In this document: piece by piece, positions 23,387-32,734 of the stretch
Position numbering within the stretch: position 1 is the stretch's first letter
Layout: every line of letters starts with the position of its first letter
Source of the DNA: Microbacterium terregens
GTDB taxonomy: Bacteria; Actinomycetota; Actinomycetes; Actinomycetales; Microbacteriaceae
DNA: 64,000 nucleotides
Assembly (NCBI RefSeq): GCF_039534975.1
Contig: NZ_BAAAWH010000001.1
Coordinates: 620,001 to 684,000 of the forward strand
Direction: 5' to 3'
The notes under the pieces: generated by a model
Databases searched by the model: none
The model's input: only the letters and a program-made list of their open reading frames with translations
Told to the model about the DNA's origin: nothing
Program-made: the position numbers and the translations under genes

Positions 23387-24382
23387 ATGACCAACCCCGA
23401 GGCGCACCCTCGCGAGGTCGTGCTCGAGGCCGCCCAGCCCTGTGACGGCGTCGAACTGCTGGATCCGCGAGAAGTGCCCTTGGGCGGGCCGCGAGCGATG
23501 ACGGTGTACCGGACGTTGCCTTCCAAAGCCCGCTCATTCGTCGGCTCGTGGTGCTTCCTCGACCACTATGGCCCCGACGAGGTTGCGAGCTCAGGAGGGA
23601 TGGTCGTGCCGCGGCATCCTCATACCGGGTTGGCGACGGTCTCATGGCTGTTCACCGGGCGCATCGCGCATCTTGATTCCGGTGGCAACGCGGCCGACGT
23701 CGTCCCGGGCGAGCTCAATCTGATGATCTCCGGCAGAGGGATCACGCACTCCGAGATCAGCACCGAAGACACCGCCACGCTGCACGGAGTCCAGCTGTGG
23801 TACGCCTTGCCCGCGGCTGCGCGCTTCAGCGACAACCACTTCGAGCACTTCGCCCCGGACCCCGTGCACCATCCCGGAATGGTCGCGAGGGTGTTCATCG
23901 GCCAGCTGCTCGGCTCGGCGTCCCCCGTTCAGACGCGGACCGCGGAGCTGTTGGGCGCCGAACTCCTCATCGACCCAAACGCCACCGTCTCACTCGAGGC
24001 ACGGCCTGACTTCGAGCACGCCGTGCTCGCGGAGACCGGAACCCTGATGGTCGATCGTGCCGCGGTGCAGCACCGCGTCCTGGCCTATGTGCCCGCCGGC
24101 TCGGACACGATCGAAATCACGGCCGGGCCGGAGGGTGCCCGCGCCATCCTGCTGGGCGGGATTCCGTTCGACGAACAGATCGTGATGTGGTGGAACTTCG
24201 TCGGCCGGACACACGAAGAAGTCGTGGAGTTCCGCCGTCGCTATCAATCGGAACTCGGCTTCGAACCCGAGCACGTCGACGACGTGGGAAAACCTCGGCT
24301 GTTCGGCGAGTTCCCCGCGGGTCAGGAGGCGCCACTGCCCGCGCCGATCCTGCCGAATGTGCGACTGCGTCCCCGAGGATAG
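23387..24382 (+). CDS. Pirin-family protein
   Basis: 331 residues from an ATG after GGGAGGCG. A bicupin with the pirin metal-site pattern: RHPHTGLATVSWLFTG with two histidines, then SGRGITHSEIS and LHGVQLWYALP. The C-terminal cupin has ILLGGIPFDEQIVMWWNFV. Pirins bind iron or copper; some are quercetin 2,3-dioxygenases or redox-sensing transcription cofactors. It is followed after 44 bases by the convergent end of galK. No neighbour suggests a specific substrate. Confidence 0.92.
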   Translation: MTNPEAHPREVVLEAAQPCDGVELLDPREVPLGGPRAMTVYRTLPSKARSFVGSWCFLDHYGPDEVASSGGMVVPRHPHTGLATVSWLFTGRIAHLDSGGNAADVVPGELNLMISGRGITHSEISTEDTATLHGVQLWYALPAAARFSDNHFEHFAPDPVHHPGMVARVFIGQLLGSASPVQTRTAELLGAELLIDPNATVSLEARPDFEHAVLAETGTLMVDRAAVQHRVLAYVPAGSDTIEITAGPEGARAILLGGIPFDEQIVMWWNFVGRTHEEVVEFRRRYQSELGFEPEHVDDVGKPRLFGEFPAGQEAPLPAPILPNVRLRPRG

Positions 24383-24426
24383 CCCGCCCGTCCGGACGCT
24401 CCGGGGATCACGTCACGCCCATCTCC

Positions 24427-25617
24427 TCAGGCATCGCGACGCGCGCCCTCCGACGGGGTGACGGTGAACATGGTCGGGGCTCGGAACCCGGATGCTGCGA
24501 ATGCGGCAGCCACAGCATCCATCGTCGATGCGACCCGAACACGTGGCACGAGCGCTATGGCGGCGCCTCCGAAGCCGCCTCCGGTCATCCGGGCGCCGAT
24601 GGCGCCGGCGCCCATCGCCGCGTCGACGGCGGTGTCGAGCTCTGCGATCGAGATCTCGAAGTCATCGCGCATGGATGCGTGGGAGGAGAGCAGCAGGTCG
24701 CCGATCGCACCGGCGCCCTGGGCGCGGAGGGTGCGCACGGTATCGAGGACGCGCTGATTCTCGGTCACGATGTGGCGCACTCGGCGATACGTGACCTCAT
24801 CCATCAGGTCTGCCGCGCGCGCAATATCGTCGACGCCGAGATCGCGCAGGGCGGAGACGCCCATGGCCCGGGCGCCGCGCTCGCACGACGAGCGGCGCTC
24901 GCCGTACCCGCCGGTGGCGTGCGAGTGCTTCACGCCGGTGTCGATCACGAGCACGTCGAGTTGCGCGGCGGCGAATCCGAGGTCGACGACGGTCGCCTCG
25001 AGTGACCGGCAGTCCAGGAAGATGCCGGCGTCGGTGCGGCCGAGCATCGCCGCCATCTGATCCATGATGCCGGTGGGGGCCCCGACAGCGTCGTTCTCGG
25101 CCGTGCGACCCACGCGGGCGAGGGCAGTGGGCTCGAGTCCGAGTTCCCATACGTCATTGAGCGCCGCTGCGGTCGCGCCCTCGATCGCGGCCGAGGAGGA
25201 CAGGCCCGCGCCGACGGGGACGTCCGATGCGATGGCGATGTCCAGACCGCGCAGATCTCGGTGCTCGACTCCGGATTCGGCGACCAGCGCCCACGCGACG
25301 CCGAGCGGGTAGGCGGTCCACTCGGGCACGCGTCCGCGGGACGGGAACAGTGCGGGCAGGTCGGCGAGGGGGATCTCGACGTCGTCGCGAGTGACGGTCG
25401 ACGCGACGCGGATGACGCCGTCGTCCCGGCCGGCGACCGCCACATGGGTGCGGCGATCGATCGCGAACGGCAGCACGAAGCCGTCGTTGTAATCGGTGTG
25501 CTCCCCGATGAGATTCACGCGTCCGGGCGCCGACCACTCGCCCAGAGGCGACGAACCGCCGATGCGTTGCAGCAGAGCTCCCGCCCGGGCCGCGGCATCC
25601 GTGTCGGTCGCACTCAC
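24427..25617 (-). CDS. galK: Galactokinase
   Basis: 396 residues of a GHMP kinase. The galactokinase signature GRVNLIGEHTDYNDGFVLPFAI is near residue 30, the ATP-binding loop GAGLSSSAAIEGA is near 135, and GGGFGGAAIALV closes the fold. It phosphorylates alpha-D-galactose to galactose-1-phosphate in the Leloir pathway. The GTG start overlaps the galT stop (GTGA), showing translational coupling. No galE or mutarotase gene lies within the window. Confidence 0.95.
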   Translation of the reverse strand: MSATDTDAAARAGALLQRIGGSSPLGEWSAPGRVNLIGEHTDYNDGFVLPFAIDRRTHVAVAGRDDGVIRVASTVTRDDVEIPLADLPALFPSRGRVPEWTAYPLGVAWALVAESGVEHRDLRGLDIAIASDVPVGAGLSSSAAIEGATAAALNDVWELGLEPTALARVGRTAENDAVGAPTGIMDQMAAMLGRTDAGIFLDCRSLEATVVDLGFAAAQLDVLVIDTGVKHSHATGGYGERRSSCERGARAMGVSALRDLGVDDIARAADLMDEVTYRRVRHIVTENQRVLDTVRTLRAQGAGAIGDLLLSSHASMRDDFEISIAELDTAVDAAMGAGAIGARMTGGGFGGAAIALVPRVRVASTMDAVAAAFAASGFRAPTMFTVTPSEGARRDA

Positions 25618-26777
25618 GACGCGATCGCCTCACGCAGCCGGGCAGCGGACGTTTCGGGGGGGATGTCGCCGATCCAGGCACCCATGGCCGCCTCAGATCC
25701 GGCGAGGTATTTGAGCTTGTCGGCGGCGCGGCGCGGAGAGGTGAGTGCGAGGTGCAGACGGACGGTGTCGCGCCCGACATGCGCGGGGGACTGATGCCAC
25801 GCCGCGATGTAGGGGGTCGGGGTCTCGTAGAGCGCGTCGAGTCCGCGGAGCAGGCGCAGGTAGACGTCGGCGAGCTCGTCGCGCTCCGGGGCCGATGTCG
25901 CGGCGAGGTCGGGGACGTGCCGGCGCGGGGTCAGATGGACTTCGATGGGCCACCGTGCCGCGAACGGGACGTAGGCGATCCAGTGCTCCGAGTCCAGGAC
26001 GACACGAGGGCCGGATCCCTCGGCCGCGACGATCCGCGCGAACAGGTCGTCACCCTCGCGCTCGATCGCGGCGAGCAGCAGCTTGGTATGTGGGGTGATG
26101 TAGGGGTAGGCGTAGATCTGTCCGTGCGGGTGGTGCAGCGTCACGCCGATCTCTTCACCCCGATTCTCGAAGGGGAACACCTGCTGCACGCCGGGCAAAG
26201 CCGACAGTGCGGCGGTGCGGTCGGCCCATGCCTCGATCACCGTGCGCGCCCGGCGGGGGGTCTGAGTGCCGAACGACCCCGTGTGGGAGGGCGAGAAGCA
26301 GACCACTTCGCAGCGCCCGATGGCGCTGCGGGACCGTTCGAGCCCTGGGGCGTCGAGGTCGTCGAGGCCGAGCGGCGCGTCGCGGGCGGCCTCGACCTCG
26401 CCGCTGGCCGCAGCCAGGCCAGGACCGAACGACGGTGACTTGTTCTCGAAGACCGCCACATCGTACGTCGACGGGATCTCGGAGGGATTCGTCGGTGTCT
26501 GCGGCGCGAGCGGATCGAGATGGGCAGGAGGCAGGAAGGCGCGATTCTGCCGCGATGCGGCAATCGAGATCCAGTCGCCGGTCAGCACATCACGCCGCAT
26601 CATCGCGGTCGCCGGCCGAGCGTCGAGGGTGCGGGTGTCGATCGAGCGCTCCTCGCCGAGGCTCGTATCGGCGTCGTCGAAGTAGATCAACTCGCGACCG
26701 TCCGCGAGACGCGTCGCGCGTCTCACCACGCCGGCGCCCAGCGTCTGGACGCTGGGCGGGCGGCCAAGAGAGCTCAT
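25614..26777 (-). CDS. galT: Galactose-1-phosphate uridylyltransferase
   Basis: 387 residues from the ATG of MSSLGRPPSVQ; a longer frame runs across the promoter and is unlikely. The HIT-like active site HHPHGQIYAYP holds the catalytic His, and a second half reads WPIEVHLTPRRHVPDL. It exchanges galactose-1-phosphate with UDP-glucose. It is the first gene of galTK and is divergent from a LacI regulator. The promoter at 26790-26818 lies only 12 bases from the start codon, so the leader is very short. Confidence 0.94.
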   Translation of the reverse strand: MSSLGRPPSVQTLGAGVVRRATRLADGRELIYFDDADTSLGEERSIDTRTLDARPATAMMRRDVLTGDWISIAASRQNRAFLPPAHLDPLAPQTPTNPSEIPSTYDVAVFENKSPSFGPGLAAASGEVEAARDAPLGLDDLDAPGLERSRSAIGRCEVVCFSPSHTGSFGTQTPRRARTVIEAWADRTAALSALPGVQQVFPFENRGEEIGVTLHHPHGQIYAYPYITPHTKLLLAAIEREGDDLFARIVAAEGSGPRVVLDSEHWIAYVPFAARWPIEVHLTPRRHVPDLAATSAPERDELADVYLRLLRGLDALYETPTPYIAAWHQSPAHVGRDTVRLHLALTSPRRAADKLKYLAGSEAAMGAWIGDIPPETSAARLREAIAS

Positions 26778-26782
26778 GTTCA

Positions 26783-26822
26783 CGTCAACACGGTAGCAAT
26801 CCTGCGTGGTAGCGTCAACACG
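26783..26822 (-). promoter_or_regulatory. galTK promoter with CGTCAACACG direct repeats
   Basis: On the minus strand TTGACG (complement of 26813-26818) and TACCGT (complement of 26790-26795) are 17 bases apart, near-ideal for a sigma-70-type promoter. CGTCAACACG occurs at 26783-26792 and 26813-26822, 30 bases apart (about three helical turns), covering the -35 box and the start-site region; it may be the LacI operator. Confidence 0.6.
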
Positions 26823-26847
26823 CCGGAACGATGCGAGGAGGCTGACG

Positions 26848-27843
26848 GTGGGCTCGAGCACTGATCGCCGCGTCTCGATGGCGGACGTCGCCGCGCACGC
26901 CGGTGTCTCGGGACAGACCGTGTCGCGGGTCGCCAATGCCAGTCCCCGCGTCGATCCGGCCACCCGGGCCCGCGTCGAAGAGGCGATGGCCGTTCTCGGC
27001 TACCGTCCCCACCGGGCGGCGCGTGCGCTGCGAACAGGGCGAACCCAGACGATCGGCCTGGTGGTGTCCACCCTCGCGACCGTCGGCAACTCGCGCATGC
27101 TGCAGGCGGTGGCCGATGCCGCGGGAGCGCGGGGGTATGCGCTCACGGTCGTCACTCTCGGCCCCGAGGCCGATATCGAGAACGCCTTCGAGCGCCTGCG
27201 CGAGCACGGCGTGGACGGCGCCCTCGTGCTGAACGAAGCGAGCGCGGTCGCCCGGGACGCGCCCGCTCCGGCGCGGCTCGAGCTGGTCGTGGTCGACTCG
27301 CCTCCGGATGACAGGTTCGGGGTCATCGCCACGGCTCACGCGGACGGCGCGCGGAACGCGACCGAGCACCTCCTTGCGCTCGGTCATTCGTCGGTGCGCC
27401 ACATCGCCGGGCCGCGAGGCTCGTTTGCCGCGGACGAACGCGAACGAGGGTGGCGCGAAGCCCTGCAGCACGCGGGTGCGCCCGTCATCGAGCCGTTCCG
27501 CGGCGATTGGACCGCGGCATCCGGGCATCACGCGGGAGCGCTGCTGGCCGCGGACGCATCGGTGACCGCAGTGTTCGCGGCGAACGACCAGATGGCGCTC
27601 GGTGTCCTGCGGGCACTCTTCGAGGGCGATCGATACGTGCCTGGGGACGTGAGCGTCATCGGATTCGACGATGTCCCGGATGCCGCCGACTTCCGCCCGC
27701 CGCTCACGACCGTTCGGCAGGATTTCGACCGTCTCGGTGAGCGGGCGGTCGCCATGCTCGTGGACAGGATCGAGGGGCACCGACTTCCGCTTGCCGAGTC
27801 CGTGTCGACCGCGCTGGTGATCCGGGGGAGCACGACCGGGTGA
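26848..27843 (+). CDS. LacI-family transcriptional regulator (probable galactose repressor)
   Basis: 331 residues from a GTG six bases after GAGGAGG. The N-terminal LacI helix-turn-helix is VSMADVAAHAGVSGQTVSRVAN, followed by the hinge YRPHRAARALRTGRT and a periplasmic-binding-like effector domain ending VSVIGFDDVPDAADFRPPLTTV. It is divergent from galTK with direct repeats over the galT promoter, so I infer repression of galTK relieved by galactose or a related sugar. Autoregulation is also likely. Confidence 0.93.
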   Translation: MGSSTDRRVSMADVAAHAGVSGQTVSRVANASPRVDPATRARVEEAMAVLGYRPHRAARALRTGRTQTIGLVVSTLATVGNSRMLQAVADAAGARGYALTVVTLGPEADIENAFERLREHGVDGALVLNEASAVARDAPAPARLELVVVDSPPDDRFGVIATAHADGARNATEHLLALGHSSVRHIAGPRGSFAADERERGWREALQHAGAPVIEPFRGDWTAASGHHAGALLAADASVTAVFAANDQMALGVLRALFEGDRYVPGDVSVIGFDDVPDAADFRPPLTTVRQDFDRLGERAVAMLVDRIEGHRLPLAESVSTALVIRGSTTG

Positions 27844-27929
27844 AGGGATGCCGACCGGATCGCGCCGGCAGGGGCCCGAGCTGAGGTGGTCCCACGCTCC
27901 CGGCGAGGGTGCGGTCCGGCGTCACGCAG

Positions 27930-29096
27930 TCACGGTCGTCTCGGCGCTGCGGGGTCACCCCGCAGCAGCTCGGAGGTCGCCAGGCGTGCGACGGCCGCTT
28001 GGATCGCCACGGCGGCGGCGCCGCGCGCCCACGCGCGGAACCCCGCGTCATCCACGAGGATCTCGACCGGTTCGGCGAGGGGATCGCGGTCGGCAGCGGC
28101 CGCGACGCGGACCTGCGATGCGGCCAGTTCCCACAGCCCGATCCCGTCGCCGGCGAGCACGACCGTGGGCTGCATGGTGAGGTTCGCCGCGAGTGCGATC
28201 ATCCGTCCGAGACCGCGGGCCGCGGCATCCACCACCGCAGTGGCCACCGGATCGCCGGCGGCAGCGAGGGAAAGCACCTCGGCGTAATCGACGGGGCGGC
28301 CGAGGGCGGATGCCACCTGCGCACACATTCCGATGGAGGTCAGCACCGCGGTGGAGCAGCCGCGGTGCCCCTGGGGGCACAGTGGGCCGGTGGGGTCGAG
28401 CGGGATGTGCCCACCGAGGCCGACGCCGGCCCCTCTGGTGTGCACCGATTCCCCGCCGACCACCAGACCGTAGCCGACACCCGCGCCGATGGTGATCACC
28501 GAGAATCCGCTGCGGCCTCTGCCCGCGCCGAACCAGCGTTCGGCTTCGACCAGCGCGACGACGTCGTTCTCCACGGTCACATTCAGTCCCGTGACGGACG
28601 AGAGCGATGGTCCGAAGTCGACGTCCACCCAGTCCAGGAAGGGAGCGCGGATGACTCGGCCGGAGTCATCGACCGCTCCACCGAGGCTGACGCCCACCCC
28701 GACGAGCGGGGCGGTCGTCACCGCGGAGAAGTCGGACACGATTCCGGCCAGCACGCCCACGACCGCCTCGGGCGTGGTGGCCCTGAGCGCGACGACGCGT
28801 TCGGCGAGGATCTGCGCACGAGCGTCGGTCAGGACGGCGTAGACCGCGTCTCCGGTGATCTTCATCCCCGCGAAGGAGCCGAGGTCCGGGGCGATGTCGA
28901 GCGGGCGGACCGGGCGGCCGACTGCTCCGTTGGACTCTTCACCGCGCTCGACGAAGAGTCCGCGCTCCAGAAAGGGCTTCGCCAGACGCGTCAAGCTCGC
29001 CGGCGACAGACCCAGCCTCCGGCCGAGCGCGCTTCGCCCGATGGGCCCGTGGATGAGCACTTCGCGAGCGAGCGCCTCATGGCTTTCGGTCAGCAC
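27930..29096 (-). CDS. ROK-family transcriptional repressor
   Basis: 388 residues from a GTG with GGGGAGG upstream. An N-terminal winged helix-turn-helix (HGPIGRSALGRRLGLSPASLTRL) is fused to an ROK sugar-kinase-like domain with ENDVVALVEAE, ITIGAGVGYGLVVGG and the zinc-loop remnant CPQGHRGCS. The usual CxCGxxGC zinc site lacks its second cysteine (glutamine at CPQ). NagC/XylR-type members of this family are regulators. It is divergent from the alpha-galactosidase operon, which it probably represses in the absence of an alpha-galactoside. Confidence 0.9.
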   Translation of the reverse strand: MLTESHEALAREVLIHGPIGRSALGRRLGLSPASLTRLAKPFLERGLFVERGEESNGAVGRPVRPLDIAPDLGSFAGMKITGDAVYAVLTDARAQILAERVVALRATTPEAVVGVLAGIVSDFSAVTTAPLVGVGVSLGGAVDDSGRVIRAPFLDWVDVDFGPSLSSVTGLNVTVENDVVALVEAERWFGAGRGRSGFSVITIGAGVGYGLVVGGESVHTRGAGVGLGGHIPLDPTGPLCPQGHRGCSTAVLTSIGMCAQVASALGRPVDYAEVLSLAAAGDPVATAVVDAAARGLGRMIALAANLTMQPTVVLAGDGIGLWELAASQVRVAAAADRDPLAEPVEILVDDAGFRAWARGAAAVAIQAAVARLATSELLRGDPAAPRRP

Positions 29097-29170
29097 CGCA
29101 CCTCCCCAGTTGCTTCCATTGTGGCACCAACTCGCGTCGATACATCGCAGAAAACAAACCGTCAACCCAC

Positions 29171-29200
29171 TTGACCGATGAGTTATTTCCGTTGTAAAAG
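29171..29200 (+). promoter_or_regulatory. Possible alpha-galactosidase promoter
   Basis: TTGACC (29171-29176) and TAAAAG (29195-29200) are separated by 18 bases. GAGTT at 29180-29184 is mirrored by AACTC near 29212, enclosing an AT-rich stretch unusual for this genome, a plausible ROK operator. The -10 assignment is weak. Confidence 0.4.
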
Positions 29201-29272
29201 TAATACGTGGCAACTCACAGCGGAGCGATCGGCCCCGAGCGCACCGACACGGCGGCGGTCTCGGAGTATCCG

Positions 29273-31393
29273 ATGAGTACATTGCATCTGCGTCGGGGCG
29301 GGACGAGCGTCGTCGTGGACATGACTGCGCAGCCTCACCCCGCCATCGTTCACTGGGGTCGGGAACTGGTCGGATCGACGCCCCTGTCGCTGGCCTCCCT
29401 CGCCCTTGCCGCCCGCCCGCAACGGGTGTCCGGTGGCCTCGACGAGACCCCGCGCCTGGGACTGCTCCCGACGCCGGCCGGCGGCTGGCTCGGCACGCCC
29501 GGTATCGAGGGACACCGCGACGGCGCCGGTGGGAGCATCCGCTTCGAGCTGGCGGGCGTGCAGTCGAACTATCATCGCGCGACGATCTCACTCGTCGACT
29601 CCGAAGCGCAGCTCGCCGCCCAGATCGAGTTGCGAGTGGGCGCCAGCGGACTGCTGCACCAGCGCATCCTGCTGCGCAACACCGGCGCCTCGCGGTACAC
29701 GCTGCAGTCACTCCAGATCATCTTCCCGATGCCCTGGGACGCCACGGAGATCCTCGACACGACGGGTCGGCACCTGCGTGAGCGCACTCCGCAGCGGCGT
29801 GCCTTCACATTCGGCACGCACACGCGTGAGAGCCGACGCGGTCGGCCCGGTGCGGACGCGACGCTGCTTCTCGCCGCCGGACGGCCGGGCTTCGGCTTCG
29901 AGAACGGGCGGGTGCACGGCATCCACGTGGCATGGAGCGGCAATCACCGTGTCACGGCGGAGCGGACGACCACCGGCGAGGCGTTCCTGTCGGGCGGAGA
30001 GCTGCTGCTCGCCGGCGAGGTCATCCTCGCCCCAGGAGAGTCGCTTCAGAGCCCGTGGGTGATCGGCTCGTGGGGCGATGGCCTGACGGAGCTGTCCGCT
30101 CGCTTCCACGAGGAGTGGCGTGCCCGTCCGCAGCATCCGCGACGCCCGCGCCCGGTCACACTGAACACGTGGGAGGCGGTTTACTTCGACCACTCTCTCG
30201 AGAAGCTCGCCGCGCTGGCGGATGCCGCGGCCGGGGTCGGCGTCGAGCGGTTCGTGCTCGACGACGGGTGGTTCACGGGCCGACGCGACGACACGGCGGG
30301 TCTGGGGGATTGGTTCGTCGACCGGGACGTGTGGCCGGACGGGTTGCACCCGCTCATCGACCAGGTGCGCGAGCTGGGGATGGAATTCGGGCTGTGGGTC
30401 GAACCCGAGATGATCAATCCCGACAGCGACCTCGCGCGCAGGCATCCGGACTGGATCCTCCGCGGGCGGATGGCGCTGCCGCCGTCGGCTCGGCAGCAGC
30501 AGGTGCTCGACCTCGCCCACCCCGACGCCTATGACTACATCTCGGGACGACTGCACGCCCTGCTCGAGGAGTACCCGATCGCCTACCTGAAGTGGGATCA
30601 CAATCGCGATCTCGTCGATGCGGGCAGTGGGCCGGGAGGAAGCAGCCGGGTGCACGACCACACCCTCGCGCTGTATCGCCTGCTCGACGAACTGAAGGCC
30701 CGCCATCCGCGCTTGGAGATCGAGAGCTGCGCATCGGGCGGCGCCCGCGTCGACCTCGGGATCCTCGATCGCACCGATCGCATCTGGACCAGCGACAGCC
30801 TCGACCCGCTCGAGCGTCTCGCGAACCAGCGTTACACCGGCCTGGTCGTCGCCCCGGAGTTGATGGGAATGCACCTGACCAGCCCCATCGTCCACGCCTC
30901 CGGCCGCACGGTCTCCCTGGCACTCAGCGGGGCGGTCGCCCTGTTCGGCCACTTCGGGATCGAGTGGGACCTGACCGCGGTCGATGAGGCGACCCGGGAG
31001 CAGATCGTCTGGTGGGTCGCCCTGGCGAAGCGGCTGCGACCGCTGATCGCGACGGGCCGGGTCGTTCATGTCGACGGGACCGATCCGGGGATCGATGTGC
31101 GCGGCATGGTCGCTGCGGACGCAGCATCCGCCGTCTTCACCATCACTCAGACCGAGACGTCGGTCGCGTACCCCGCCGGGCGCGTGCGGCTGCCGGGGCT
31201 GGACGCGGAACGCAGGTACCGGGTGCGGGTCATCGCCGCCGACGGACGTGGTGACCATCCCGGCCAGTCCCCGCTCGCCTGGGCCCACCAGGACACGGCG
31301 CTGACCGGCCTCGAGCTGGAGTCGGTCGGCCTGCGTCCGCCGGTCCAGTTCCCCCAGCAGGCGCGCGTGCTCGAACTCCTCACGGACGACTGA
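29273..31393 (+). CDS. Alpha-galactosidase, glycoside hydrolase family 36
   Basis: 706 residues from the ATG after CGGAG; an upstream in-frame GTG at 29207 would add 22 residues but overlaps the probable promoter. An N-terminal beta-sandwich precedes a TIM barrel with the nucleophile Asp in YLKWDHNRD and the acid/base Asp in WTSDSLDPLER, plus LDDGWFTGRRDD and CASGGARVDLG. No signal peptide, so it acts in the cytoplasm on imported melibiose or raffinose-type sugars. It heads an operon with an ABC importer; free galactose would feed galKT upstream. Confidence 0.95.
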   Translation: MSTLHLRRGGTSVVVDMTAQPHPAIVHWGRELVGSTPLSLASLALAARPQRVSGGLDETPRLGLLPTPAGGWLGTPGIEGHRDGAGGSIRFELAGVQSNYHRATISLVDSEAQLAAQIELRVGASGLLHQRILLRNTGASRYTLQSLQIIFPMPWDATEILDTTGRHLRERTPQRRAFTFGTHTRESRRGRPGADATLLLAAGRPGFGFENGRVHGIHVAWSGNHRVTAERTTTGEAFLSGGELLLAGEVILAPGESLQSPWVIGSWGDGLTELSARFHEEWRARPQHPRRPRPVTLNTWEAVYFDHSLEKLAALADAAAGVGVERFVLDDGWFTGRRDDTAGLGDWFVDRDVWPDGLHPLIDQVRELGMEFGLWVEPEMINPDSDLARRHPDWILRGRMALPPSARQQQVLDLAHPDAYDYISGRLHALLEEYPIAYLKWDHNRDLVDAGSGPGGSSRVHDHTLALYRLLDELKARHPRLEIESCASGGARVDLGILDRTDRIWTSDSLDPLERLANQRYTGLVVAPELMGMHLTSPIVHASGRTVSLALSGAVALFGHFGIEWDLTAVDEATREQIVWWVALAKRLRPLIATGRVVHVDGTDPGIDVRGMVAADAASAVFTITQTETSVAYPAGRVRLPGLDAERRYRVRVIAADGRGDHPGQSPLAWAHQDTALTGLELESVGLRPPVQFPQQARVLELLTDD

Positions 31394-31435
31394 ACGCAGC
31401 ATCCCCCGCACCACGACCGCGCAAGGAGGCGCACG

Positions 31436-32734
31436 ATGACCAAGAGAATGCGAACGACCGTCCGGGCTGTCGCGGTTCTCGCCACGGCGGGACTCGCGAT
31501 CGGGTTGAACGCCTGCGCGAGCGACGCGTCGGGCGAAGTGACGACACTGAACTTCTTCCAGTTCAAGGGTGAGGCCCTCGAGGACTTCAACCAGATGATC
31601 GCGGACTTCGAGGCCGAGAATCCGGACATCCGCATCGTGCAGAACCAGGTCGCGGATGCGGACACGCTGATCCGCACGCTGCTCGTCAAGGACCGCGTTC
31701 CCGACATCGTCACGTTGAACGCGAACGGCAATTTCGGGCGACTTGCAGAGGCCGGGGTGTTCTACGACTTCTCCGACGAGCCGGTGCTCGAGACCATCAA
31801 CCCGGCGGTGCAGGACATCCTCGCCGACCTCGGTACCTATGGCGACGAGGTCAACGGGCTCGGCTACGTGAACAACGCCAACGGCGTCATCTACAACGCC
31901 GCCATCTTCGAGGAGCAAGGGCTCGAAGTCCCCGAGACGTGGGACGAGTTCATCGCCCTCTGCGACGCGCTCACCGCCGCCGGGATCACTCCGTTCTACG
32001 GGACGCTGGCTGATTCATGGACGGGCGTCCCTTCGTGGAACGCCCTGGGCGCATACCCCGCGCAAGACGACTTCTTCGACAAGATGCGCGCGCAAGGCAC
32101 CGACATCGGCCCTGACTCCGAAGTGTCGTTCCAGAAGGACTTCGCCGAGATGATGGACCAGCAGTACACGCTGTACTCGTACATGCAGGACGGCTACCGG
32201 GGCAAGACCTACGACGACGGCAACGCCGCGTTCGCCAACGGCGAGGTCGCGATGCTGCTTCAGGGCATCTGGGCAACGAACCCGATCAAGCAGGTCAATC
32301 CCGACATCGAGATGGGCATCTTCCCGTACCCCGGAACGGATGACCCCGACGATCGGCTCCTCGTCTCCGGCGTCGACGTCGTCTTCACGATGGGCAAGAA
32401 CAACCCGAAGCAGGAAGCCGCGATGCGCTTCATCGACTACGCGTTCCAGACCGACGTGATCGAGGGCTTCGCGGCCTCGCAGAACATGGTGCCCTCGGTG
32501 GAGGGTGCGCAGATCAGTGACGATCCCGCACTGCAGTCGGTCAAGCCGTTCTTCGACGACGGGAGGATCACGGGGTTCATCGATCACCAGATCCCGCCGG
32601 CAGTCCCGCTGATCCCGATCGACCAGGAGTTCCTGTTCAACGGTGACGCGGAGGCCGCACTGAAAACACTCGACAACGAGTGGCGCAAGGTCGCCGCTCG
32701 GACGATTCCGGTCACGACGGGAGAGGACCAATGA
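31436..32734 (+). CDS. ABC sugar-binding lipoprotein
   Basis: 432 residues. The signal peptide ends in lipobox LNAC at about residue 23-26, so the protein is a membrane-anchored binding protein. The body is a type-1 (family 1) sugar-binding protein with NNANGVIYNAAIFEEQGLEVPETWDEF and LQGIWATNPIKQ. AGGAGG precedes the ATG. It lies 42 bases downstream of alpha-galactosidase and overlaps the first permease gene. The likely ligand is an alpha-galactoside, inferred from the operon. Confidence 0.93.
   Translation: MTKRMRTTVRAVAVLATAGLAIGLNACASDASGEVTTLNFFQFKGEALEDFNQMIADFEAENPDIRIVQNQVADADTLIRTLLVKDRVPDIVTLNANGNFGRLAEAGVFYDFSDEPVLETINPAVQDILADLGTYGDEVNGLGYVNNANGVIYNAAIFEEQGLEVPETWDEFIALCDALTAAGITPFYGTLADSWTGVPSWNALGAYPAQDDFFDKMRAQGTDIGPDSEVSFQKDFAEMMDQQYTLYSYMQDGYRGKTYDDGNAAFANGEVAMLLQGIWATNPIKQVNPDIEMGIFPYPGTDDPDDRLLVSGVDVVFTMGKNNPKQEAAMRFIDYAFQTDVIEGFAASQNMVPSVEGAQISDDPALQSVKPFFDDGRITGFIDHQIPPAVPLIPIDQEFLFNGDAEAALKTLDNEWRKVAARTIPVTTGEDQ

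Noticed and set aside
27941..27968. CTGCGGGG/CCCCGCAG palindrome as a terminator of the ROK gene
   Set aside because: It lies within the final codons of the ROK coding sequence and has no T tract in either direction.
29708..31918. Long minus-strand open frame opposite alpha-galactosidase
   Set aside because: It is antisense to a gene with complete GH36 catalytic motifs and has no domain of its own; long antisense frames are common at this GC content.
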